Positions 33,948 to 44,227 of a stretch of 64,000 nucleotides of DNA are shown piece after piece (positions within the stretch are counted from its first letter, which is position 1; the number at the start of each line of letters is the position of its first letter). The notes beneath the pieces are model-generated. The model was not told where the DNA came from. It made no database searches and worked only from the letters and a program-made list of their open reading frames with translations. Source of the stretch: Ampullaceana balthica (Eukaryota > Mollusca > Gastropoda > Lymnaeidae); the NCBI GenBank assembly GCA_944989445.1, contig CALYLW010001219.1:88501-152500 (forward strand). The letters are read 5' to 3'. Position numbers and translations under genes: made by a program.

Positions 33948-34618
33948 CTCGTGGCAACGTATCAATATTGACGAGTAATGGAACATCGTGGGGCAACTTG
34001 TCAATATTGACGAGTAATGGAACATCGTGGGGCAACTTGTCAATATTGACGAGTAATGGAACATCGTGGGGCAACTTGTCAATATTGACGAGTAATGGAA
34101 CATCGTGGGGCAACTTGTCAATATTGACGAGTAATGGAACATCGTGGGGCAACTTGTCAATATTGACACGTCATTGAACATCGTGGGGAATCCTGTCAAC
34201 ATTGACACGTCAAGGGACACAGTGGGGCAACTTATCAATATTGACATGTGAAAGAACAGCTCGATGCACTGTGTAAATATTGACACGTCAAGGAACATCT
34301 TTGGGCAACTTGCCAATATTGACACGTCATGGAACATCGTGGGGCTTCTTGTCAATATTGACATGTCATGGAATATTGTGGGGTCATTTGTGAATATTGA
34401 CATGTCAAGGAACAGCTTGGGACACCATGTCAATATTGACACGCCAAGGAATAACGTGGGGCATTATGTGACTATTGACACGCCAAGGAACATCGTGTAG
34501 CAACTTTTCAATATTGACATGTCAAGGAAGATCTTGGGAAACTTGTCAATATTGACACGTCACGGAATATCGTCTGGAAACTTGTCAATATTGACATGTC
34601 AAAGAACATCGTGGGGCA
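33948..34618 (-). repeat. 39-bp minisatellite (TTGTCAATATTGACGAGTAA..), ~17 copies
   Basis: The unit is about TCAATATTGACGAGTAATGG + AACATCGTGGGGCAACTTG. The first five units are nearly identical; later units diverge (ACACGTCAAGGAACATC). Each unit contains CAATATTG, an 8-bp palindrome. Because 39 is divisible by 3, a 216-codon minus frame (VNIDKLPHDVPLL repeats) and shorter plus frames stay open. No evidence for translation. Confidence 0.92.
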
Positions 34619-35302
34619 TGCCTACATTTAAAGACAAAAGCAAATAATGGGGCGAGGTGGGTCGTAAACGATCGGGTAAGGTAACCCAGATTTCTAAAGG
34701 TGTGTGTGTGTGATTGATGCCCCGCCCCACCCCTAACGGCTTGACTTTGTACAGTCACTGCTAAGTTCTCCTCATCACATTCAAATATCCTTTAATTTTA
34801 GTACGTACATTGCGTGTTATATGGACGTTACGTATCTAAAATTTTGGCAAAGCGCTGAGAAGAATAACGAGTCCTCAGTGATTCTTTTGAAACAAAGCCA
34901 TCTGCCGAACATGGTGCGAATTCACGCAAAGGCGCATGCGCAGAGAAGCATCCGGCAATGTTTACCAATGTAAAGGGAATTTAGTCTAATACATGTATAA
35001 GCGAGATAAAGCTGTTTGTCAAATTAATGTAAAGTTTGCAATACAACTTTTCAAATTTTCATTGAACTCGTTGTGCGTGGAAAGCGGTAATAAGGACGTA
35101 GAGAAGATGACGTGAAACCTACATGAGACCAAATTTGTAAGAGAACAAAAATGAATTCAAAATGAAAGGGTTAAAAGGTGACAACAAATGCCAGAAATAT
35201 GAAAGAAAGAAAAGGTGTATGAGAAGAAAAGAAAAAAAACAACAAAAAGGTTAGCAAGATAGACAGACTGACAGACGACAGAGAAAACGTGAACAAATGA
35301 AG
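34619..35302. other. No gene seen
   Basis: Unique sequence, including a GC-richer patch at 34900-34960 (GGCGCATGCGC palindrome). Confidence 0.45.

Positions 35303-35389
<87 letters not shown>
35303..35389. repeat. (TA)n microsatellite, left flank of an insertion
   Basis: About 43 TA dinucleotides with one break (TATAATATA). It ends exactly where the ACTAG element begins at 35390. Confidence 0.95.
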
Positions 35390-35391
<2 letters not shown>

Positions 35392-35784
35392 TAGCGTGCA
35401 CCCGTCAAAAATGACGGAAGTTTTCAGCTGAAATCCATTTATTTTATAAAAAATGCACTTTTTGTAGGGCGCCTACGGCGCCCACCTTTTTCAAAAGCCC
35501 AAGGAACTTGTCCTTGTTTGATAAATACGAAATATTAAACTTTCTGAAATATACACAAAGTATTTTTAATTTTATAATTAACTATCATCAAATCCTCTTT
35601 TTACATTGATCCCTTTTCCAAAATTAAAATATGAGCGAAAACAATGACGCAATATTATATTTTTTACAGCGCATTTTTAATTTGCCCACCTTTTGATGCA
35701 TTGGTGCAGTAATTTGGTTTTCCCTACTTTCTAAAATTAGTAGCGTCGGGACAGACTGACTTGCGTGACAATTGCTAATTATAT
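35390..35784 (+). mobile_element. ACTAG/GGCGCC element, copy 3, inserted in a TA repeat
   Basis: Starts ACTAGCGTGCACCCGTCAAA, has one GGGCGCCTACGGCGCCCAC, then AAAGCCCAAGGAACTTGTCC, TACACAAAGTATTTTT and AACAATGACG, and ends near GCGTGACAATTGCTAATTATA. It is flanked on both sides by long (TA)n tracts. Its 5' segment CAGCTGAAATCCATTTATTT is shared with the minus-strand copy at 49730-50149. Confidence 0.65.
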
Positions 35785-35789
35785 AGTTT

Positions 35790-35934
<145 letters not shown>

Positions 35935-36294
35935 GTCATAAAAGAAAATAACAATAACAAAAAAGGTGACAGTCATTCAGATAAACGATAGCAGTGAAAG
36001 AAAGCTCAGCAAGGCAAGTCACTGCGTGCCTCGGAAAAATAGTTCAAAAGAACTTCTTTCAAGGGCTAAATAATGTTATTAACGAAATGCTTTAAAAAAA
36101 GCCCACATAATTTTAATCAAGAAATCATTTTAAAGCGTTACAAAGCTAATCAAAATTTATTTTCTCTCCGTTTAAACAAGTTTTCAGCGTTCCTTTTAGA
36201 TGTATCGACCAAAACATTATCAAATTTTAAAAGCTCTTGTCTTTGATACGCCATGTCGAGGTTACAGAGAAATGAGTTTCCCCCATATAAATAA

Positions 36295-36866
36295 ACTAGA
36301 TTGTAATGGGGCACCGTGGCGCCTACGGCGCCCCCTCTTTTAGGGCGCCTACGGCGCCCACTTTTTAAAAAAGCCTAATTAACGTGTCCTTGTTTGATAA
36401 ATACGAAGTATTATTTTCTGAAATGTGCACAAAGTATTTTATAATAGGGTTTGTAGGGCGCCTATGGCGCTCACTTTTTTGGGGTCAAAAGCCCAAGTAA
36501 CTTATCCTTGTTTGATAAATAAGAAATATTAAACTTCCTGAAATGTACACTAAGTATTTTATAATTAACAATCCTCAAATTCTCTTTTTACATCGTTCCC
36601 TTTTCCAACATTAAAATATACGCTAAAACAATGACATCATATAATATTTTATTTACAGCTCCTCTTTAATTTAAAGTTTAATTTATACTTATTTTGCACA
36701 CCTTTTGATGCACAGCTTATATTAAATATAAGCTCAAACAATGACGTCATATAATATTTTTTACAGTGCTAATCACCACACGATTTTTTAAACTGCTATA
36801 TACTATTGTACATCGTTCCTCAGCGTTCCACAGTGAGGAAGTTAATGACTTGGGCTTTTATATTAT
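36295..36866 (+). mobile_element. ACTAG/GGCGCC element, copy 4
   Basis: Starts ACTAGATTGTAATGGGGCAC, with three GGCGCC-type palindromic blocks, a duplicated AAGCCCAAGTAACTTATC segment, and the AACAATGACRTCATATAATA pair. Ends TTAATGACTTGGGCTTTTAT. Closest in layout to copy 1 at 23521. Confidence 0.7.
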
Positions 36867-38021
36867 TTATAACTTAAGAATATAGTGGGGGGGGGGTCAA
36901 GCAGGCGTTTTCTGTGCAAAGGTTGTTAACAAATACATGCGGTGCTGCATGGTGCTCTAACCAAAGTAAGACAGGAAATACAAGGTCAATGAATTTTAGA
37001 GTCGTGCATGCTAGTGTCGTGACCAAGAAAACAAAGGAATAAAAAACATAACAATATTCAAAATACCTTGTTTTGGGATTGGGGGTCCTGGAGAGAGAGA
37101 GAGAAAAAAAAGAGAGATACGAATAATTTAAAAGAAAAAAAAAGAAAAAAAGAATCTAAACGTGAAAGCCGTACATACATAAACGAAGAGATGTTTGCTG
37201 TCTGATTAAAAACACTTATGGTGTAAAAGCGACGAAACTCGAACGAAAGACGTGCCGAAAATACAAAACAAAAAACAAACACATCTTGTGGTGAAAATGA
37301 GTCGTAACGCATTGAATGAATAGCTCCGACTAATGGAGCCATTGACAAGCGAGACTCGAAACAGATACGAAAAAAAAACAACAAAACAACAAACAACACA
37401 CCATGTCATGCTGGTCCTAGGGGTTAAAAAGGACTAAAACAGTTTCTCTAAAACACTGATTCTTTTCGAAGAGTATTAGATTAAGATAATGAGAAAGAGC
37501 TTGTCTCTGAGGGGATTCAAAAGGGGGTTTATTATTTCCACCGAAATGAAAAAAGAAAAGAAAAAAAAAGAAAAAGAAGGAAAATGTTAAAATTGTAAAG
37601 ATTTTAACTCTCTAGAATAATTGTTTCATCGCGAAATGAAGTTTAAAAAAAAATTTTTTAATTGCGAATTAGAAGCCAAGTGATGGTTTTTATTCAAATA
37701 CAAGGAGGAAATGTAGTGCAAGTTGTGTGTGTGAGGGGTGGGGGGTGGGGGGGGGGTTAGTTTTTATAAAGTTTCACGTAATTAAAATGATAAAAATGAC
37801 TTATCTCATTAAATTTTTCCTTTTGCATTGGATTGAGAGAATTTCATCAAATGTTTAAAGGTAAAATAATTAAAAATTTGTACAAATTAAAATATAAAAG
37901 AAAAAAAATCTGACCAAAATGGCTTCTATATGGGAATATTGCGATAAGGCTTGTAAATTTTAACTGAGTCCCTGTACAAGACGTCCATCTACCAGGCTCC
38001 ATTGGAGCGTTTACTACGCAC
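36867..38021. other. Intron just downstream of the Ig1 exon, no gene
   Basis: AT-rich with GAGA and poly-A patches (37100-37150, 37550-37580) and a long G run (37735-37760). Minus frames at 37058-37409 are low-complexity. It is the beginning of the 34.8-kb intron in transcript order. Confidence 0.55.
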
Positions 38022-38149
38022 CTACGACGTTGAGTTTCACGTGATGCACGTGGCCGGCCCGTGACGTCACTTGGCACTCATACACGCCGGCGTCTTCCGG
38101 GGTCACGTGATGAAGCATGAGATTCCAGGTAGTCACGTGTCCTGGTTTT
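38022..38149 (-). CDS. Dpr/zig-8-like Ig protein, exon for second half of Ig1
   Basis: This 128-nt internal exon has acceptor TTTCTTAG (minus strand, AG at 38150-38151) and donor GTGCGT at 38016-38021. The product reads TTWNLMLHHVTPEDAG then VYECQVTSRAGHVHHVKLN. The W-x-L-x-L..EDAGxYECQV pattern is the E-F strand signature of the first Ig domain in Dpr, zig-8 and related proteins, with the second cysteine in YEC. Frames join exactly: two bases come from exon 39114-39205 and one base is passed to exon 3099-3237. Ig1 of Dprs binds partner DIP proteins through its GFCC' face, of which this exon supplies strands F and G. Confidence 0.9.
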
Positions 38150-39113
38150 CTAAGAAATGAGTGGAGTGGGGCCGGGGGGCAAAAAATATGTTTTTATACC
38201 AACTGAGTTAGGATCAACAGCTGCGATTAAGTTTGTTTGCATGATCTAGGTTTATATACTTCATCAATAGCTATATACAATATCTTGGTCTATTCAAACT
38301 ATATAGATCTGTTACAACATCTTGGTCTATTCAAAAATATCTAGATCTCTAACAACATCTTGATCTATTCAAAAATATCTAGATATGTTACAACATCTTG
38401 ATCCATTCAAAATATCTAGATCTGTTACAACATCTTGATCTATTCAAAATATCTAGATCTGTTACATCTAGATCTATTAAAATATCTAGATCTATTGCAA
38501 CAGCTAGATCTAATTCAAAACATCTAGAACATTTTCCTCAACTATATCTATTTAGATCTCCTATTTATCAGCGCAATTATCTTCGGCTCAGAAGGGGCAT
38601 CTGCAATGAATAAGAAGATCTACACCTACTTACAGCCTACAGCATGTATGTATGTTTACATCTAGATCTTTTAGCCATATTATAATCTATTGAAAATAAT
38701 CCTGGTCTGTTTACAACATCTAATTTTGTTCAAACCATCCATGTATCTTTTATAACACTTAGAATTAGATCAGTCTTCGGTACTGATGAATGTTTACAGG
38801 AAAATTATTTTGATATTTTTTGTTTAAAGAAGGAGAATCTTAATAAACAACAACAGTCCCATTTTTAAATCTATCAAGTCGATTTTCGAAATGCACGTGT
38901 AGTTACATTTTTTGATCTGTTGATAAAACTAAATTTAGTTTTCAGCAAATTGCTCTCTTCCAAATTGTTTGTATTCTTGACACCAAAAGACGTCACAACA
39001 TACACAAGCGTGTAAATTATACATTCAGGAAGACTCCCACAATCTTCAATGTGCACATTTTCACGTTGGACGGTCACAGTCCGCGATTGCCCGCAGTCAT
39101 GTAACTCACTTAC
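38150..39113 (-). other. Intron within Ig1 (964 nt)
   Basis: Splits the first Ig domain after strand D. Contains an AGATCT-rich tandem repeat (38270-38560) and AT-rich unique sequence. Confidence 0.8.
38270..38560 (+). repeat. ~38-bp degenerate repeat rich in ATCTAGATCT
   Basis: Seven or so copies of ACAACATCTTGATCTATTCA + AAATATCTAGATCTGTT with shortening toward the 3' side. The ATCTAGATCT core is a 10-bp near-palindrome repeated throughout. Confidence 0.85.
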
Positions 39114-39205
39114 TTGGAATGATCCATCGAGACGTTGTTGTCCACAGACCACGTCATCGTTCCTATGGTCAGTATACGGTCACCTTCTAATCGACGCCAA
39201 ACAAC
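39114..39205 (-). CDS. Dpr/zig-8-like Ig protein, exon for middle of Ig1
   Basis: This 92-nt exon has acceptor TTTGCTCCACAG (minus strand, AG at 39206-39207) and donor GTAAGTGAG. It starts in phase 0 and ends two bases into a lysine codon completed by exon 38022-38149. It reads VVWRRLEGDRILTIGTMTW then SVDNNVSMDHS. The W-x-R..D..ILT-x-G..T segment (strands C to D) is the most diagnostic part of the Dpr/zig-8 Ig1, and NVS is an N-glycosylation sequon. The exon with the signal peptide and first Ig1 cysteine should lie upstream (above 39205 on the minus strand) but was not recognised by eye. Confidence 0.88.
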
Positions 39206-39511
39206 CTGTGGAGCAAAAGAAAGGGTGGGGAAAGATGACAATCAAACCACTTTAAATCTAAAGGGTAAAAAACGGGACACTGAGCCGATTTCCAATGTCA
39301 CATTGACCGTTTGATGCTATCGGCTAAACACTTGGGAATATTACGTTGTAGGGTATTTCTCAGCCCGGCTACGCTTGAAGACAGAAATAAGTAGAAGGTC
39401 ATGTTTAACGTGCGAAGCCCGATTCTTCAAAAAACAAAACAACAACAACAACAAAAACAATAACAAAAAAAAACACCTAAGCTTGTCATCTTAGAGTATA
39501 TTAAGGAAATC
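39206..39511 (-). other. Upstream intron of the Ig gene, no other feature
   Basis: Unique AT-rich sequence with AAC-rich patch at 39430-39470. Confidence 0.5.
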
Positions 39512-39711
39512 CAGAGGCGTCACTAAGTGGGTGCGGTGGAAGCGGACCGCACCGGGCGACACCATCACAAAGGGTGACACCAAAATGTAGAATTCTGTAT
39601 GTTCCCGTTATTTGGCACTGGCAGCCTTGGAGGAGGTCTATGGGTTGAGCCGTGAGGGTGTGACACCATGAGCTACCGCACTGGATGACACCAGCTCTGG
39701 TGACGCCTTTG
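39512..39711 (+). mobile_element. hAT-like MITE, CAGAGGCGTCAC family
   Basis: Ends CAGAGGCGTCACTAAG and CTGGTGACGCCTTTG. Flanks AGGAAATC (39504-39511) and GGGAAATC (39712-39719) match 7/8. The 200-bp interior has GTGACACCA motifs in both orientations. A partial relative is at 12352-12498. Confidence 0.82.
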
Positions 39712-39924
39712 GGGAAATCTAGTTAATTTAATTTAAATCATTCCATACCTTTAGAAAACAACAAACATAAAAAAATTAAGGTGATGTAAAAATATATATT
39801 ACTAGATATGACATGAAGCGTAGCAAACCTGCTATTATCTGTAGCATACGACGCAGACTTGCTCATAGATAGTGCAAAGAAAGGGGGGAACGAAAGGAAA
39901 CAAACTACAGCTCGAAGAAATCAG

Positions 39925-40470
39925 AAAAGTCGGAATGATTTAGAACAAATTGTGCATTGAAATTCTTCTGCGGAGTCCGTTCGTTCATTGGAGTGCGTTT
40001 TGAAATGCGGTTGTACATGTTTATCAGGAAGACTATAATGACAAGTTGACTTCACACAAGTATGATCAGGTGGCTGTGAAATTTGTGTAGAATTACCGAC
40101 GTTATCAATAGATGGCACCAGAAAGTCATCACATTTTAGAGGCAATAGAACTTCGTAATGGCCATGATCGGAAGGACCGCTATATAGACAAATGTTGACC
40201 AGCATTGTAAACTCGAGGAGAGGTATGAGGATGTTCTCGGAAGTAAATAATGATACTGCTGGGAAGTATTTCGGACATCCCGATAATTTCTGCCTCGCCA
40301 CCATATACTCCTGAAGTATTCATGTACTGGACGTATTGTTGAGGATAGTGTATGACTACTTTTTCGTCACTGAGAACAACGGAGAGCACGTCACCGAAGT
40401 TATCCCAATGTTGAGAAACAAAGTTTACAGCCATGTTGCGAAGACATATTCACAAAGAAAGGGGGAAAAG
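39925..40470 (-). pseudogene. OTU-type cysteine protease domain, frameshifted and N-truncated
   Basis: The minus strand reads LRNMAVNFVSQHWDNFG, then YVQYMNTSGVYGGEAEI and SSIIIYFREH. In another frame after about 40180 it reads YSGPSDHGHYEVLLPL, then a CTICSKSF zinc-finger-like half. The Y-x-x-Y-M..G-x-x-G-G-x-x-E-I and G-H-Y-E blocks are the central and C-terminal (catalytic His) parts of OTU domains. The N-terminal D-G-N-C-x-x-R block with the catalytic cysteine is absent or destroyed, with a stop just upstream of LRN, and one frameshift splits the domain. It is a transposon-borne relic rather than a host deubiquitinase. Confidence 0.65.
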
Positions 40471-40706
40471 AACGGGAAGAAACATAAGCAAAATGTGGGT
40501 GAGACTGCAATCAGGCTTATAGATTAGTAAATGGATTTCACCGTAGCTAAGTTTTTATTTTTTATATTCGTTTTATTTGTGCGTTGAGGAAGGCTCTCAC
40601 CGAAACGTTCGCTGTTTTGTTACGTCCTGTCAGGCTCACTCATACACTGTTTACATGTTATCCATTTACAGAAACATACATCTTTCTTAGAAATTAAAAA
40701 AATAAT

Positions 40707-40778
40707 GTTTCTGCTGGGGCTTGAACCAAGGACCTTCTGCGCGTTAGGCGGATATGATAACCAATACGCTATGGAAAC
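40707..40778 (-). tRNA. tRNA-Val(AAC)-like sequence, probably pseudogene
   Basis: The 72-nt minus-strand sequence has GTTTCCATAGCGTATTGGTT (A box), anticodon-arm text TCCGCCTAACGCGCAGA with AAC, and B box GGTTCAAGCCC. It closely follows the eukaryotic tRNA-Val(AAC) plan. The acceptor stem GTTTCCA pairs only in its outer five bases with CAGAAAC and the T stem has mismatches, so function is doubtful. It lies inside the ACTAG/OTU element. Confidence 0.6.
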
Positions 40779-41154
40779 ACATCTTATCTTCGAAGGAACA
40801 ACGCAAGTAAGCGCAAGAAGCATTGTTGGCCCATCTACCCCCTGCGCCACTTTTGCTGTGATTGGTCGACCCCAGCGACGGTCATTCGTCATGCTCATTT
40901 GCACATACTCGCTTTGGTGAATTATATATAGAGATTTTACGGACGTGGAATCTAATTAAAACTGATAAAATATAGTTTTCTGCTCGATGATAGGCAGTTT
41001 TTAATTGTATGTAATTCATAGTTTTAGCAATAAGGTTAATAATATCGTTACAATTTTCTTTAAGTCAATATCTGATAAGATGTATACATGGGAATTCTTT
41101 GATATTATCAACCAGTTTCCATTTAAAAATTCATAAGCCAAGTTTATCGAATGA

Positions 41155-41273
41155 CTAATATCCGTCCCTCCATCCGTCCGCCCGTCCATCCGTCCGTCCG
41201 TCCGTCCTTCCGTCCGTCCATCCGTCCGTCCGTCCTTCCGTCCGTCCGTCCGTCCGTCCGTCCGTCCATCCAT

Positions 41274-41309
<36 letters not shown>

Positions 41310-41397
41310 CCATCCATCCATCCATCCATCCATCCATCCATCCATCCATCCATCCATCCATCCATCCATCCATCCATCCATCCACCCATCCATCCAT

Positions 41398-41431
<34 letters not shown>

Positions 41432-41560
41432 GTCCGCCCGTCCATCCGTCCGCCCGTCCATCCGTCCGCCCGTCCGTCCATCCGTCCGTCCATCCATCCA
41501 TCCATCCATCCATCAATCCATCCATCCATCCACCCATCCATCCATTCACCCAGCCACATC
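41155..41560 (+). repeat. (TCCA)n/(TCCG)n microsatellite
   Basis: About 100 tetranucleotide units with TCCG blocks flanking a central pure TCCA block and TCCG/CCCG again on the right. His/Pro/Ser (plus) and Trp/Met/Asp/Gly (minus) frames are artefacts. Confidence 0.97.
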
Positions 41561-41639
41561 CCCCCCCCCACATACAGATAGATACAGTAGATCTAATAGA
41601 AATCAATCTAAATATATTAGAAGACTAGATTCTGACATT

Positions 41640-41772
41640 CAGACATACCAGAAGATAAATAGACAGACAGGCAGGCTAATAGAAAGATAGATCGATAGAT
41701 AAATAGAAAGATATATACATATATAGACATATAGACAGACAAATAGACAGACAGACAAACAGGCAGTCAGAC

Positions 41773-41805
<33 letters not shown>

Positions 41806-41872
41806 TATAGATAGATAGATATATAGATATATAGATAGAGATATAGATAGATAGATATATATATATATATAT

Positions 41873-41920
<48 letters not shown>

Positions 41921-41921
41921 G

Positions 41922-41955
<34 letters not shown>

Positions 41956-41978
41956 TATAGATAGATAGATAGATAGAT

Positions 41979-42009
<31 letters not shown>

Positions 42010-42010
42010 T

Positions 42011-42066
<56 letters not shown>

Positions 42067-42078
42067 GTAGATAGATAT

Positions 42079-42121
<43 letters not shown>

Positions 42122-42122
42122 C

Positions 42123-42197
<75 letters not shown>

Positions 42198-42200
42198 TAC
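41640..42200 (+). repeat. (GATA)n and (GACA)n microsatellite
   Basis: Degenerate GACA/GATA to 41775, then (GATA)n with ATAT interruptions to about 42120, then pure (GACA)n to 42197. Together with the TCCA tract it makes roughly 1 kb of tetranucleotide repeats. Ile/Tyr/Leu/Ser frames are artefacts. Confidence 0.97.
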
Positions 42201-42918
42201 CCGGAGTGTTTAGCGCACGCGACAACCACGTTAGCAGTAAATAAACAAGCTCGCCAACCGTGAATCTGCCACTGACAGGCGGAGAGCGCAGCTGATCTCA
42301 TTACAATACAAGTCCGATCCGCGGAATGCTTTGATTTCATTAGCTGGCCATAGAGGACCCGACGGGTCAACAGTGCCCTTATTTAAAGGGACCATTAGAG
42401 CCTTGTCATTACGCCAGAAGCAGCCTAGCTGTTTGAAAAATAGATTATGACACGGGCTATAAGGCAAAGGAAAAGGCGGGGGAAAAAAGGGAAAAAAAGA
42501 GTAAAAGACGCGATGAGGTCAACTAGATTTAAAGTCAACGTAAAAACAAAACAGATGGCCGGCGAACGTCGCGGTTTGTTGCTTTTAAATTTTCAATTTG
42601 ATGGACTCCAGTTTTGGACATCGTAGCACGGCCGTTTGTTATGAGAGCCTGGCCAAGTGGGCGTGGGCTTGTCGGATGGCGGAAATAAGAGCCTCTACAA
42701 TTCTTCATTTAAAATAAATATTTTCGTCTGAAAAAGGACCCTGCCCATGGGATCATAAACATCTCTCGTCCAATTACAAAACTTTTTGGTTTTGTTTTCA
42801 GACATTTCATCAACTTCGTGGTGTCGATGTGAGCCTATGGGCCAATGGTACCTAAATTTGGCCACCATATTTTCAATCTTGTTTTCTCTGATTGGGAAAT
42901 GTTTTTACTGGCCTAGAG
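42201..42918. other. Unique sequence, possible non-coding element at 42200-42480
   Basis: The block right after the GACA tract is balanced in composition, with ATTACAATACAAGTCC, TTCATTAGCTGG and CATTACGCC motifs and no repeat structure, in contrast to its surroundings. No gene is seen. Confidence 0.35.
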
Positions 42919-43116
42919 CAGGGGTCGGCAACCTGAGGCTCGCGAGCCGCATGCGGCTCTTTCGATGTCAAGTTGCGGCTCTCCAGTTACATGCGCAAAT
43001 ATTAATAGTTATATCAGTTTGTTTTCAAAACTCATTTTAGTGGCTCTTTAAAAAACTGGGAAATTTCATAAATTGTAATCTTTGGCTCTTCCGTCTCAAG
43101 GGACTGCCGACCCCTG
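42919..43116 (+). mobile_element. hAT-like MITE, CAGGGGTCGGCAAC family
   Basis: Ends CAGGGGTCGGCAACCTGAGG and GGACTGCCGACCCCTG. Duplication GCCTAGAG (42911-42918) and GCCTAGGG (43117-43124), 7/8. The 198-bp interior has CTCGCGAGCCGCATGCGGCT, as does the related element at 56640-56849. Confidence 0.88.
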
Positions 43117-43983
43117 GCCTAGGGGTTAACATATTTTATCATCAAAAGGGAAAAGTTAATTCATTTCGCCTATTTGTTCATTTCGTTATGACGAATGTGA
43201 TAAACACCTTTGTTATAAAACACTGAAACAGCGTTGTTTAAAAAAAACTAATGAAACATTGAAAAAATATCAAATCCTTTGTTTTACCTCCATTCTGTAA
43301 AAATATATAAAAATTAAAAGCATTACAAAAAAATTATAAGAAATCCCAGCGGAGAAATCACCATTTACATTTGTTTAAAAATGTGAACTTTCTAAGACAG
43401 AGGTGGGGGGGGGGCATGTGTTGCGTTGTAAGGGATGGGCGCTGCATGCTTAATTAATTTTTTGGGTGGGGTGGGGGGGGTTAATTATATTTTATTTTTT
43501 GCTTTTCAATATTGTCTGCAAAATTCTCATGTGGTACTAACACTAGATACGCCCTTCAACAGTCTACACTGGATAAAATGAAAAAAAACAACAAAAACAT
43601 CAACTCCCAAATGTAATCCTCTGTTATATATTGTAGGTATCGAGTTATTCTTATTCCATTCCCCTACCGACTTCCTATTTTATCCACGAAAGAGCTCCGT
43701 CTGTTGTCTCTAGCCCTACTTTGTCAATTCTCAGGATATAAACTTAACTGACTGACCCAATTTTTCCCCCCAGCCCCGGATTAACTCTATTTCAACAGCT
43801 GAAACCACACTTCTCCGCGGGCGGTGTATGGATTGTATGGATGGGTAAAAATGGGCCACACTGAGGCGTAAAACAAATATCACGAACTGACTTTTTTAAA
43901 TTTTAAAAATGGCCTTCTGTTTCCATCTCAAACAATTACAAACAAATTTTCCCGTGAGCACACATTTAAGTGCTAAAAAAGAA
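43117..43983. other. No gene seen
   Basis: AT-rich unique sequence with G runs near 43405 and 43465. Confidence 0.5.
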
Positions 43984-44227
43984 GCACGGGTGTCGGGTCA
44001 CGGGTTCAAATCTCCGTGACAGCAGGGATTTGTTCGCGGGGCCAAGGGTGTCCCTGAGTCCACCCAGCTCCGAATGCGTACTTGACACTAGTTAGGGGAA
44101 ACAAATGCGGCTTGGAATAGCGTGGAACCCTCATAGCCATGGCCTCTGAACGCTGCCAACAGACCGGCATGGTCTGTGGACGCGCTAATCTTCTGTATGG
44201 AAGGAGCTTCTGCATAGATAAGACAAA
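43984..44227 (+). mobile_element. tRNA-derived SINE, 5'-truncated copy
   Basis: Retains B box GGGTTCAAATC, then GGGGCCAAGGGTGTCCCTGA, GTCCACCCAGCTCCGAATGC, ACTAGTTAGGGGAAACAAAT and a GGTCTGTGGACGCGCTAATC tail matching the copy at 2497-2775. The A-box half of the head is degraded. Confidence 0.75.

Larger units (their letters stand above)
39801..40930 (-). mobile_element. ACTAG element carrying an OTU-like pseudogene
   Basis: Ends match the 329-bp element at 20952-21280: ACTAGATATGACATGAAGCG plus GCAGACTTGCTCATAGATAG on the left, and TTGGTCGACCC..GGTCATTCGTCATGCTCATT..GGTGAATTATATA on the right. Between them lie an OTU-domain remnant and a tRNA-Val-like sequence. OTU proteases are encoded by some Helentron-type rolling-circle elements as well as by other large transposons, so a Helentron-like origin is plausible. 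No Rep or helicase motif is present. Confidence 0.6.

Noticed and set aside
40620..40904. Frames across the tRNA-like region as a protein
   Set aside because: The text arises from a tRNA-Val-like sequence read through both strands.
41016..42370. Long frames rich in Asp-Gly-Trp-Met or Ile-Tyr-Leu-Ser
   Set aside because: Translations of TCCA/TCCG and GATA/GACA microsatellites.
42919..43116. Short hairpin taken as a microRNA or terminator
   Set aside because: The inverted ends with an 8-bp flanking duplication identify a transposable MITE instead.
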